64,000 nucleotides of DNA, taken from positions 1-64,000 of the forward strand of contig JAQGIF010000090.1 in the NCBI GenBank assembly GCA_028291345.1, read 5' to 3'. The position numbers were made by a program, and so were the translations under genes. Shown here one piece after another: positions 53,774 to 61,480 of the stretch. This DNA comes from Rhodospirillales bacterium. GTDB lineage: Bacteria; Pseudomonadota; Alphaproteobacteria; BOG-932; Roseiterribacteraceae. The notes under the pieces were generated by a model, which worked only from the letters and a program-made list of their open reading frames with translations, did no database searches and was not told the DNA's origin. Numbering within the stretch: position 1 is the stretch's first letter; each line of letters opens with the position of its first letter.

Positions 53774-54424
53774 TTAGCGGGCCGCGTCCCAGATCTGACG
53801 CACACCTACAACCATATACTCGACCGCGACCGCCGCCAGCAGGATCCCGAGCAGGCGAGTCGTAATGGCGACCAGGGTCGGGCCGATGACCCGCCCCAGC
53901 CGCTCGGCGACCAGGAAGGTCACCAGCGTGATCGCGAGAACCGCGAGCATCGCGACAAGCACAATACCTTGTTCGATCATGTCGCCCTTATGACGGCTGG
54001 TCAGTAGCAGGGCGGAGGTGATCGCGCCCGGCCCGGCGATCAGCGGAATGCCGAGCGGAAAGATCGCGACATCGTCCTTCGGCGGCTCGTCCGCTACGTT
54101 CTCGGCGGTTTCCCTGCGGCGCTCATGCCGGTGCTGGAACATCATCTCAATCGCCAGCATGAACAGCATCGCGCCGCCCGCGGCGCGGAAAGCGGGCAGC
54201 GAGATGCCCAACGCGCCCAGCAAACGCTCACCGCCGATCGAGAACAGCACCAATATGCCGCTGCCCACTGTGATGCCACGAATCGCCAGCCGGCGCTTGT
54301 CGTGTGGTGTCATCCGGACGGCGAGACCGTTGAAAATGCCGATCAGCCCGATCGGATCGATGATCACGAAAAAGGTGATGAAGCTGTTGATCGCCAAGTC
54401 GATGAGCGGTTGGATCGGCGACAT
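53774..54424 (-). CDS. MarC family integral membrane protein
   Basis: A 216-residue protein with six membrane helices. 'LAINSFITFFVIIDPIGLIGIF' at the N-terminus, 'RAAGGAMLFMLAIEMMF', 'FPLGIPLIAGPGAI' and 'LLGILLAAVAVEYMVVGV' are the usual MarC/UPF0056 blocks. No transport activity is firmly established for the family. Its upstream neighbour on the same strand is the RluA-type gene 11 bp away, so the two are probably one operon. Confidence 0.9.
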   Translation of the reverse strand: MSPIQPLIDLAINSFITFFVIIDPIGLIGIFNGLAVRMTPHDKRRLAIRGITVGSGILVLFSIGGERLLGALGISLPAFRAAGGAMLFMLAIEMMFQHRHERRRETAENVADEPPKDDVAIFPLGIPLIAGPGAITSALLLTSRHKGDMIEQGIVLVAMLAVLAITLVTFLVAERLGRVIGPTLVAITTRLLGILLAAVAVEYMVVGVRQIWDAAR

Positions 54425-54435
54425 GCTTATTGGTC

Positions 54436-55152
54436 TCAGCGGTTACGCCAGCCGCATGCGGCCAGTGCTTCCACCATATGCGGCGGCGGCGGCGCGGTCA
54501 CAGCAATAGAATCCTTGGTGGGATAGAGCGGCACTGTGACGCCGCGCGAATGCAGGTTGAGGTCCATGCCGTCGACGGGGCGTCCATAGATCGTGTCGCC
54601 CACGATCGGACAGCCGATCGCGATGGCATGGACTCGGATCTGGTGGGTCCGTCCGGTGCGCGGGCGGAATTCGATCCAGCTCAACGGGCCGGCGGTTCCC
54701 ATCACCTCATAGTCGGTGACTGCCGATTGCCCGGCGGGGTCGGGGAACATCCGCCAGTGATGCTTGCGGGCGACCTTGAGCAGTGGCACCTCGATCCGCC
54801 CGGACGTCTCGCTCGGCGTTCCTTCGACAATCGCCCAATAGGTTTTCTCGACCTTGCCGTTCTGGAACAGCCGGCCCAGCCGCGCCAGCGCCTTGCGGTG
54901 ACGGCCCAGTATCAGGCAGCCGCTGGTGTCGCGGTCCAACCGGTGGGCCAAAGCGGGCAGGCGTGGCAGGCCGAAAGTCAGTGGTGAGAAATACTGCTCC
55001 AGGTTCTGGCCGCCGCCCGGGCCGGCATGAACCGGCATGCCGGCCGGCTTGTCGATCACCAGCATCATGGCGTCGCGGAACAAAATCCGGCCCAGCAGGA
55101 AATCGGGCGGGTACGTTGCGGCGTTGACGGTTCGGGCTGGGATGGGAGGCAC
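54436..55152 (-). CDS. RluA family pseudouridine synthase
   Basis: A 238-residue pseudouridine synthase. The catalytic Asp is in H-R-L-D-R-D-T-S-G. 'FRDAMMLVIDKPAGMPVHAG' and 'EFRPRTGRTHQIRVHA' are the flanking family motifs. There is no S4 RNA-binding domain, which fits the RluA/RsuA-like short class. It modifies uridines in rRNA or tRNA; the exact site is not predictable. It begins at the ATG at 55152 and is followed by marC. Confidence 0.9.
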   Translation of the reverse strand: MPPIPARTVNAATYPPDFLLGRILFRDAMMLVIDKPAGMPVHAGPGGGQNLEQYFSPLTFGLPRLPALAHRLDRDTSGCLILGRHRKALARLGRLFQNGKVEKTYWAIVEGTPSETSGRIEVPLLKVARKHHWRMFPDPAGQSAVTDYEVMGTAGPLSWIEFRPRTGRTHQIRVHAIAIGCPIVGDTIYGRPVDGMDLNLHSRGVTVPLYPTKDSIAVTAPPPPHMVEALAACGWRNR

Positions 55153-55296
55153 GCGGAACCTCTATGCGCGCTTTCCGAATATGACAAGCAGCCAATTAAT
55201 ATCGAAAGGCACCGTTGCGCACGGACGCTTCGTATGTCCTAATCGCCGCCTCCAGTGACCGCCCAAGGCGGCGCAAGCAGGGAATGGGGAAGCGTC

Positions 55297-56499
55297 ATGG
55301 TTGCCGTATCCGAAAATAGTGAGTCGTTGCTTTTCCGCGTGCTGCGCATGCTGGTGCTGCTGTCGGCGCCTGTCCTTGCGGGCGCGGTGCAACTGGCGGT
55401 CATTCCGGCGCAGACTGGCATGGCGGCCTATTTGACCGCCCAGGGCGGGGACGGCACGCTGCTGGCCCAGAACATCATGACGATCGCCGCGCTTGCCATG
55501 GCATTCGGCGCGCCGGTGATCGGATGGCTTGCCGGCCGCTTCGGCAAACGCAACACGCTGCTGGCTTCGATGCTGGTTTATGGCATGGCCGGCCTGGTCG
55601 GGGCCTTTGCATCCGATCTCTTTAGTCTTTTCGCATCGCGGCTGCTGCTGGGCATTGCTTCCGCCGGCTACGTCACCGTCGCGGTCTCGTTGATCGGCGA
55701 TTACTATGTCGGTGAGGGTGCGCGCGACCGGCTGCTCGGCTGGTTTGCTATCGTCGGTGGCGGCGGATCGCTGGCCGTTCTGTATGTGTGCGGTCAATTG
55801 GCGAAAGCGGGCGGTTGGCATGCGCCTTTCGCCCTCTATGCCGTCGCCTTGCCCTTGTTCGTGCTGGCGTTGTTCGTCATTACCGATGTGCGCCGCGCTG
55901 TGGCCGGCGAGACGGTTGCGTCGGTATCGGACTCCATCTGGGGCGCCTGGGGCATTTATGTGCTGATCATCCTGATCAGCATCAGCATGTATGCGGTGAC
56001 CATTCAAGGGACCTACCTGATGAATGAGGAGGGGATCACGGATCCCTCGACCCAATCGAACGTGCTGCTGCTCTCCACCATCGGGAGCATGGCCGGGGCC
56101 TATCTGTTCCGGTTCGTCCGGCCTGGCCTCGGTTTTTACCTCACCCTGGCTTTGACCTGGGCCGCGCTGGCACTGGGCAATATCGGCTTCGCCTCGACAT
56201 TGAACGTCTATCTCCTGGCGGGCTGCGCCGCGCTGGTCGGCGCGGGCAGCGGGTTGATGCAGCCGTTGACCCAGAGCACCATCCTCAACATGGTCACGCC
56301 GGCCGCCAGCGCCCGGGCGATGGGCATGGCGCTCGGCTGCATCTTCGCGGGCCAGTTTGTCCACCCATTCGTGGTCACGCCGCTCCGCACCGCATTCGGG
56401 TTGCACAATGCGTTCCTGATTCTGGGCGCAGCCTCGCTGCTGGCCGCGGTGATAGCCGGGTTCTGGCGGTTAGTGGGCCCGCGGCGCGCGGTCGCCTGA
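55297..56499 (+). CDS. MFS transporter
   Basis: A 400-residue 12-helix major facilitator. The N-half has 'GAVQLAVIPAQTGMAAYL', 'GAPVIGWLAGRFGKRNTLL' (the helix 2-3 loop motif A-like) and 'RLLLGIASAGYVTVAVSLIG'. The C-half has 'GSMAGAYLFRFVRPGLGF' and 'GSGLMQPLTQSTILNMVTP'. The ATG at 55297 with GGGGAAG fits best; a 14-codon extension is possible. No substrate-specific motif was seen. A weak inverted repeat CCGCTTT/AAAGCGG lies after the stop (56515-56545). Confidence 0.88.
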   Translation: MVAVSENSESLLFRVLRMLVLLSAPVLAGAVQLAVIPAQTGMAAYLTAQGGDGTLLAQNIMTIAALAMAFGAPVIGWLAGRFGKRNTLLASMLVYGMAGLVGAFASDLFSLFASRLLLGIASAGYVTVAVSLIGDYYVGEGARDRLLGWFAIVGGGGSLAVLYVCGQLAKAGGWHAPFALYAVALPLFVLALFVITDVRRAVAGETVASVSDSIWGAWGIYVLIILISISMYAVTIQGTYLMNEEGITDPSTQSNVLLLSTIGSMAGAYLFRFVRPGLGFYLTLALTWAALALGNIGFASTLNVYLLAGCAALVGAGSGLMQPLTQSTILNMVTPAASARAMGMALGCIFAGQFVHPFVVTPLRTAFGLHNAFLILGAASLLAAVIAGFWRLVGPRRAVA

Positions 56500-56596
56500 T
56501 CGCGCAGTGAGACCCCGCTTTGAGATACTCGCTCTGGTAAAGCGGAACGTGCGATATAAACTTTAGAATACATCGCATTTTTCGAGAGTATCGTTC

Positions 56597-57568
56597 ATGG
56601 ACTACGTCAATCTGGGCTCGACTGGCCTCAAGGTGTCACGGCTGTGCCTCGGATGCATGACCTATGGCGCCAAAAGCTGGCGCGAATGGGTGCTGGAGGA
56701 GGAGGACGCTAAGCCTTTCATCAAGCAGGCATTGGATGCCGGCATCAATTTCTTCGATACCGCTGACATGTATTCACTGGGCGTCAGCGAGGAGATCCTT
56801 GGCCGTGCGCTGAAGGAATTCGGCGCCGCTCGCAACCAAACAGTGATCGCCACCAAACTGCTCAGTCCGATGAGCGACGATCCCAACGATCGCGGTTTGT
56901 CGCGCAAGCACATCATGCACTCGATCGACAACAGCCTGCGCCGCCTGGGCACCGACTATATCGACCTCTACCAGATCCACCGGTTTGACTATGAAACGCC
57001 GATCGAGGAAACGCTCGAGGCGCTGACCGATGTCATCAAGGCGGGCAAAGTGCTCTATATCGGCGCCTCGTCGATGCATGCCTGGCAATTCGCGAAGATG
57101 CTGTACGTGGCCGACCAGATGGGCTTCAGCCGCTTCGTGTCGATGCAGAACCATTACAACCTGATGTACCGGGAGGAGGAACGGGAGATGATCCCGCTCT
57201 GTCAGGATCAGGGAATCGGGCTGATCCCGTGGAGCCCGCTGGCGCGCGGCCAACTCGCCGGCAACACGCGCAGCATCACAACACGCAACAAGACCGACGA
57301 CTTCAGCAAGCGCATGTACACCCATCCGGCCGACGATAAGGTCATCGACCGCGTCGCCGAGGTGGCGGCCGGACACGGTGTGCCGCCGGCTCAGGTGGCG
57401 CTGGCCTGGATGCTGTCCAAGCCGTACATCACCGCACCGATCATCGGCGCCTCAAAGCCGCATCACCTTGCCGACGCGATCGCCGCCCTCGGCCTGTCGC
57501 TGGAGGTGGACGAGATCAAGCGGCTGGAGGAAGTCTATGAACCCCACGCGGTCCTGGGGCACAGCTGA
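56597..57568 (+). CDS. aldo/keto reductase
   Basis: A 323-residue TIM-barrel NADPH oxidoreductase. The signature 'FFDTADMYSLGVSEEILGRAL' has the catalytic Asp and Tyr. The catalytic Lys is in 'TVIATKLLSP', and His in 'DLYQIHRFDYETP'. The C-terminal NADP-binding part is 'ITAPIIGASKPHHLADAIAAL'. It is of the AKR11/12-like group (YajO/YghZ-related); the natural substrate is unknown. It is followed after three bases by the xdhC half gene, so it could be in the same transcript as the molybdenum genes. Confidence 0.92.
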   Translation: MDYVNLGSTGLKVSRLCLGCMTYGAKSWREWVLEEEDAKPFIKQALDAGINFFDTADMYSLGVSEEILGRALKEFGAARNQTVIATKLLSPMSDDPNDRGLSRKHIMHSIDNSLRRLGTDYIDLYQIHRFDYETPIEETLEALTDVIKAGKVLYIGASSMHAWQFAKMLYVADQMGFSRFVSMQNHYNLMYREEEREMIPLCQDQGIGLIPWSPLARGQLAGNTRSITTRNKTDDFSKRMYTHPADDKVIDRVAEVAAGHGVPPAQVALAWMLSKPYITAPIIGASKPHHLADAIAALGLSLEVDEIKRLEEVYEPHAVLGHS

Positions 57569-57571
57569 ACC

Positions 57572-57916
57572 ATGGTCGCGCCAGATGAAAACGACGATGT
57601 GCTGAGGGTCCTGGACCACGCCGCCGAATGGTTAGACGATGGTCAGGCCGTGGCGTTGGCGACCGTCGTGCAGACTTGGGGCTCGTCGCCGCGCCCGGTC
57701 GGTTCGCAGATGGCGATCGCCGGCGACGGCCGCTTCGAGGGGTCGGTCAGCGGCGGCTGCGTCGAGGGCGCGGTGGTCGAGGCCGGGCAGGAGGCGATGG
57801 CGGACGGCAAGTCGCGCCTGCTGACTTTCGGCGTGAGCGACAGCGACGCCTGGGCTGTTGGTCTCGCCTGCGGCGGAACCGTCAGGATTTATGTCGAGCC
57901 GGTGACGTCCGCATGA
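57572..57916 (+). CDS. XdhC/CoxI family protein, N-terminal half (small subunit)
   Basis: A 114-residue protein corresponding to the XdhC_CoxI domain: 'VALATVVQTWGSSPRPVGSQ', then 'GRFEGSVSGGCVEGAVVEAG' and 'CGGTVRIYVEP' (ending with the conserved C-G-G). In single-chain XdhC this domain is fused to a Rossmann domain, which here is the next gene, overlapping by ATGA. XdhC proteins bind Moco and help sulfurate and insert it into xanthine dehydrogenase-type enzymes. Confidence 0.88.
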   Translation: MVAPDENDDVLRVLDHAAEWLDDGQAVALATVVQTWGSSPRPVGSQMAIAGDGRFEGSVSGGCVEGAVVEAGQEAMADGKSRLLTFGVSDSDAWAVGLACGGTVRIYVEPVTSA

Positions 57917-58563
57917 AGCGGGATGTGTTGGACAGGCTCCGCGCCGCCCGGCGCGAGCGGCGCAGCGTCGCGCTGGTGACGGAATTGGGCACGGGCGTGC
58001 AGCGTTTGGCCGAAGCGGGTGCTGGTCGGACGCGCGTCGAGCCGGCCGGCAATGACGAGGTCTTCACCCATGTCTTCCAGCCCACCCCCAGGCTGATCTT
58101 AGTGGGGGCGGTCCATATCGCGCAGAAGCTGGTGCCGATAGCGCGACTGGCCGGGTTCGCCGTCGATGTCGTCGATCCGCGCATTGCTTTCGCCACCACC
58201 GAGCGCTTTCCCGATGTCGGCTTGGCCCACGACTGGCCGGACAAGGCAGTGGCCGCTCTATCGCCTGATTCCGCGACCGCGGTCGTGACCCTGACACACG
58301 ACCCCAAGCTGGACGATCCCGGGCTGATCGTCGCGCTGCGCTCCCGAGCCTTTTACGTCGGCGCGCTCGGCAGCCGGAAAACCCATGGACGGCGGATCGA
58401 GCGGCTGACCGCCGAGGGTTTCGACGATGCGGCACTAGCCCGCATCCGTGCGCCTGTCGGCCTGCCCATCGGGGCGATCTCGCCGGGTGAGATCGCGGTG
58501 TCGATCATGGCCGACATCATTGCCGTCCGCCATGGGCGCGCATTGCAGGCAGCCGCGGCTTGA
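57913..58563 (+). CDS. XdhC Rossmann domain protein, C-terminal half
   Basis: A 216-residue protein. 'LILVGAVHIAQKLVPIARLA' and 'DVVDPRIAFATTERFPDV' form the Rossmann core, followed by 'VTLTHDPKLDDPGLIVALRS', 'YVGALGSRKTHGRRIERL' and 'GAISPGEIAVSIMADIIAVR', all typical of the XdhC_C domain. It is translationally coupled to the XdhC N-half by ATGA, and to the next gene by an overlapping TTGA. Together the two halves equal one full-length XdhC. Confidence 0.9.
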   Translation: MKRDVLDRLRAARRERRSVALVTELGTGVQRLAEAGAGRTRVEPAGNDEVFTHVFQPTPRLILVGAVHIAQKLVPIARLAGFAVDVVDPRIAFATTERFPDVGLAHDWPDKAVAALSPDSATAVVTLTHDPKLDDPGLIVALRSRAFYVGALGSRKTHGRRIERLTAEGFDDAALARIRAPVGLPIGAISPGEIAVSIMADIIAVRHGRALQAAAA

Positions 58564-59552
58564 GGTTCGGGAAGATGCCGCTGGCGATGGCGGGTGGCGG
58601 CATTCTGGCCCACTCGGTGCGGCGCGATCGCCTGGTTTTCCGCAAAGGACAAAGGCTAGGGCGAGCGGAATTGGCTGCCCTGGCGGACGCCGGAATCGCC
58701 GATGTTACCGTCGCGCTGCTCGAGCCCGGCGATGTCGCAGAGGACGAAGCGGCGCGCCGGGTTGCTGGCGTCGTGCAATCGTCAGGGGTTGTCGAAGGGG
58801 CGCCGGCGACCGGGCGAGTCAATCTCTTTGCCACCCATACGGGCCTCTTGTCCTTCGATCAGGCCGCCATCGACGCGGTGAACGCGGTGACCGAGGATGT
58901 TACTTTGGCAACCTTTCCGCTGTTGGCGCCGGTCGAAGCCGGACGCATGGTCGTAACCGTCAAGATCATTCCCTTCGCCGTACGCGACGCCGTTCTCGAA
59001 CGCTGCATCGATGCTGGACGGACGGCGTCGATCACGGTCCGGCCGTTTCGCCCGCTCGCCGCTCGGCTGATCCAGACGGTCACCGCCGACCTGAAGCCCA
59101 GCGTGATGGCCAAGACCTCGACTGTCACCGCCGACCGCATGGCGCGGCTCGGAGGCACGGTGACCGGTGAGACGCGCTGCCCGCACGATGTGGAGCGGTT
59201 GAGCGCCGACATGGCTGCCGCGCTGAAGGCCGGCTGCGACATTCTGCTGGTGATCGGCGCATCGGCGATCGTCGACCGGCGCGATGTCATCCCCGCGGCG
59301 ATGGAAGCGCTGGGCGGGCGGATCGAACGGCTGGGCATGCCCGTCGATCCCGGCAATCTTATCCTGATTGGTGAAATCGGCGCGACGCCGGTGCTTGGCT
59401 TGCCCGGATGCGCCCGTTCGCCGGCGCGCAACGGGCTCGACTGGGTTCTGGAGCGCATATCAGCCGGCTTGCCGGTAACGCATGACATCGTCGCCGGCAT
59501 GGGTGTCGGCGGCCTGTTGATCGGGCGGGAAGAGGAGAAGGACTATCTTTAG
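58560..59552 (+). CDS. molybdopterin-binding protein (MoeA/MogA-fold domain)
   Basis: A 330-residue protein starting 'MRFGKMPLAMAGGGILAHSV', as in the molybdopterin-binding proteins found beside MobA-like cytidylyltransferases. The C-terminal half has the MoCF-type core 'ETRCPHDVERLSADMAAALK', 'DILLVIGASAIVDRRDVIPA' and 'GNLILIGEIGATPVLGLPGC'. The TTG start overlaps the previous stop and matches the family N-terminus; an ATG at 58575 is an alternative. It is probably involved in preparing MPT-cytosine dinucleotide for xanthine-oxidase-type enzymes. Confidence 0.88.
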   Translation: MRFGKMPLAMAGGGILAHSVRRDRLVFRKGQRLGRAELAALADAGIADVTVALLEPGDVAEDEAARRVAGVVQSSGVVEGAPATGRVNLFATHTGLLSFDQAAIDAVNAVTEDVTLATFPLLAPVEAGRMVVTVKIIPFAVRDAVLERCIDAGRTASITVRPFRPLAARLIQTVTADLKPSVMAKTSTVTADRMARLGGTVTGETRCPHDVERLSADMAAALKAGCDILLVIGASAIVDRRDVIPAAMEALGGRIERLGMPVDPGNLILIGEIGATPVLGLPGCARSPARNGLDWVLERISAGLPVTHDIVAGMGVGGLLIGREEEKDYL

Positions 59553-60126
59553 CATCGCCGCCATCCTGCTTGCCGCCGGTGAATCGCGGCGATGGGGCGA
59601 GGATAATAAGCTGCTCGCATCCATCGACGGGCAGCCGATGATCCGTCAAACAGCCGAGGCGTTGCTATCATCCGCCGTCAGGCCGGTGCTGGTGGTGACC
59701 GGGCACGAAGCCGAGGACATCAAGGCGGCTCTCGCCGAATTGCCGGTGTCTTTCCATCATGCACCGGATTTCGCCGAGGGCATGTCAGCGTCGCTGAAGG
59801 CAGGCATTGCAGCGGTTCCGGAAGGTTGCGACGCGGCGCTTATCTGCCTCGGCGACATGCCGTTCGTTCGGGCGCAGACATTCGACCAGGCGGCCCAGGC
59901 TTACAACCCGACGAGCGGCTGGATGGCGCTTTTCCCGACTTTCCAAGGAAAACGCGGCAATCCGGTACTGCTGGCTCGCCCGCTATTCGCCGAGATCATG
60001 CGCCTAAAGGGCGATCAGGGCGCGCGTGCTTTGCTCGCTTCGATCCCGGAGCGCGTAGGGGAGATCGTGGTCGACGATCCCGGCGTACTGCGTGATATCG
60101 ACCATCCCAATGCATTATCCGCATGA
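59545..60126 (+). CDS. MobA-like nucleotidyltransferase (molybdenum cofactor cytidylyltransferase type) with non-standard start
   Basis: A nucleotidyltransferase of about 193 residues. The nucleotide-binding signature 'LLAAGESRRWGEDNKLL' (codons about 59566-59616) lies upstream of the first ATG (59638), so that ATG cannot be the true start. In this frame the previous stop is at 59518-59520, and there is no ATG, GTG or TTG between it and the signature. ATC at 59545 sits seven bases behind GGAG and would overlap the upstream stop, so it is proposed as the start; a frame error or other rare codon are alternatives. Later motifs are 'VLVVTGHEAEDIKAAL', 'LICLGDMPFV' and 'GKRGNPVLLARPLF'. It attaches a nucleotide to molybdopterin. 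Confidence 0.75.
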   Translation: MFSIAAILLAAGESRRWGEDNKLLASIDGQPMIRQTAEALLSSAVRPVLVVTGHEAEDIKAALAELPVSFHHAPDFAEGMSASLKAGIAAVPEGCDAALICLGDMPFVRAQTFDQAAQAYNPTSGWMALFPTFQGKRGNPVLLARPLFAEIMRLKGDQGARALLASIPERVGEIVVDDPGVLRDIDHPNALSA

Positions 60127-60821
60127 ATCCAAACACATTCTCGCCTGAAGAGTGGCAGGCGATCTGGCTGACGCTCAAGGTCGCCATTCTAGCTGTGCTC
60201 GGCAGCGTGCCTTTCGCGATAGGCGCCGCTTGGTTGCTGTCTTACGCGCGCTTTCCCGGCAAAATTTTCATCGAAGCTTTAATCAGCTTGCCGCTGGTCT
60301 TGCCGCCCGTCGTGACCGGCTACGCCTTGCTCGTGCTGCTCGGGCGCCATGGGCTGATCGGCAGGTTTCTTGATAGGGATCTCGGCATCGTGCTGGCCTT
60401 CCGCTGGACCGGCGCAGCCGTCGCCGCGGCGGTGATGGGGTTTCCTTTCATGGTGCGTGGCATCCGCCTGTCCTTCGATGCGATCGAGCGCGACCTGGAG
60501 GGGGCGGCGGCATCGCTGGGCGCGCCCGGCTGGCTCGTATTCGCAACCATCTCCCTGCCGCTCGCCATCCCCGGCCTGCTCTCTGGCGCGGTCCTTGCTT
60601 TTGGCCGCAGCCTGGGCGAGTTCGGCGCCACAATCACCTTCGTCTCCAGCATTCCGGGGGAGACGCGCACCATTTCCTCGACCATTTATGGCCTGCTCCA
60701 GACGCCGGAGGGCGATTCCGCCGTACTGAGGCTGTGCGTCGTTTCGCTGGTCCTGTCCTTCGGATCGCTGATCGTCTCGGAACTGATGATCCGCGCCGGG
60801 CGCAGGCGGCTGGAGCGGTGA
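60123..60821 (+). CDS. modB: molybdate ABC transporter permease
   Basis: A 232-residue inner-membrane permease with five helices. 'FHRSF..' alternatives in other frames were rejected; the proper frame reads 'EEWQAIWLTLKVAILAVLGS', 'LPLVLPPVVTGYALLVLLG', the EAA-like loop 'AAASLGAPGWLVFATISLPL', and the diagnostic end 'RSLGEFGATITFVSSIPGET'. ATGA overlap with the previous gene and GTGA overlap with modC make the set one operon. Confidence 0.95.
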   Translation: MNPNTFSPEEWQAIWLTLKVAILAVLGSVPFAIGAAWLLSYARFPGKIFIEALISLPLVLPPVVTGYALLVLLGRHGLIGRFLDRDLGIVLAFRWTGAAVAAAVMGFPFMVRGIRLSFDAIERDLEGAAASLGAPGWLVFATISLPLAIPGLLSGAVLAFGRSLGEFGATITFVSSIPGETRTISSTIYGLLQTPEGDSAVLRLCVVSLVLSFGSLIVSELMIRAGRRRLER

Positions 60822-61477
60822 GCGGTTTCGAATTCAGGGCACGGCTACGCCTGGGCGATTTCCTGCTCGATGCTGAGTTTACCGGCGAGGGGCGAGTGAC
60901 TGCCCTGTTCGGCCCTTCGGGATCGGGCAAAAGCACGATCCTCCGCCTGATCGCCGGGCTGCTGAAGCCGGACGAGGGCCGGATCGTGTTGGCCGGCCGT
61001 GTCGTGTTCGACACCGCGACTCGTACCAACCTATCGCCGCGCGATCGGCATGTCGGGTTGGTGTTCCAGGATGGTCTGCTGTTCCCGCATTTAAGCGTGC
61101 GGCAGAATCTGCTCTATGGCCCATGGGCGCGCCGCTCGCCCATGCCCGCCGGTTTCGATCAGACGGTTGAAATTCTCGATATAGCCGGATTGCTGGACCG
61201 GGCGCCGCGTCACCTGTCCGGTGGTGAGCGCCAGCGCGTTGCCATCGGCCGCGCGCTGCTGTCCGACCCGGCGGTCCTGCTGATGGACGAGCCGGTGGCG
61301 GCGATCGATCAGGAGCGGCGCGCGGAAATTCTGCCCTATCTCGAAACCTTGACGCGCGAATGGCCGACGCCGCTGCTCTATGTCTCGCATGCAATGGCAG
61401 AGGTCGAACGGCTGGCGCAGCAGATCATCAATATCCGCGACGGACGCGTAATGAGCGTCGAAGCCCTTCCGGCCTAG
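60818..61477 (+). CDS. modC: molybdate ABC transporter ATP-binding protein, without TOBE domain
   Basis: A 219-residue ATPase. Walker A is 'GPSGSGKST', the Q-loop is in 'GLVFQDGLLFPHLSV', the signature is 'LSGGERQR', Walker B is 'VLLMDEPVAAID' and the H-loop is 'VSHAMAE'. The GTG at 60818 overlaps the modB stop. E. coli ModC has about 350 residues with a C-terminal TOBE/Mop domain that senses molybdate; that part is absent here, so ATPase trans-inhibition by molybdate is unlikely. It converges on the porin gene with three bases between. Confidence 0.93.
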   Translation: MSGFEFRARLRLGDFLLDAEFTGEGRVTALFGPSGSGKSTILRLIAGLLKPDEGRIVLAGRVVFDTATRTNLSPRDRHVGLVFQDGLLFPHLSVRQNLLYGPWARRSPMPAGFDQTVEILDIAGLLDRAPRHLSGGERQRVAIGRALLSDPAVLLMDEPVAAIDQERRAEILPYLETLTREWPTPLLYVSHAMAEVERLAQQIINIRDGRVMSVEALPA

Positions 61478-61480
61478 GCC

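Noticed and set aside
55162-56406. 414-codon minus-strand frame opposite the MFS transporter
   Set aside because: Gln/His/Arg-rich antisense of a membrane protein gene; no family resemblance.
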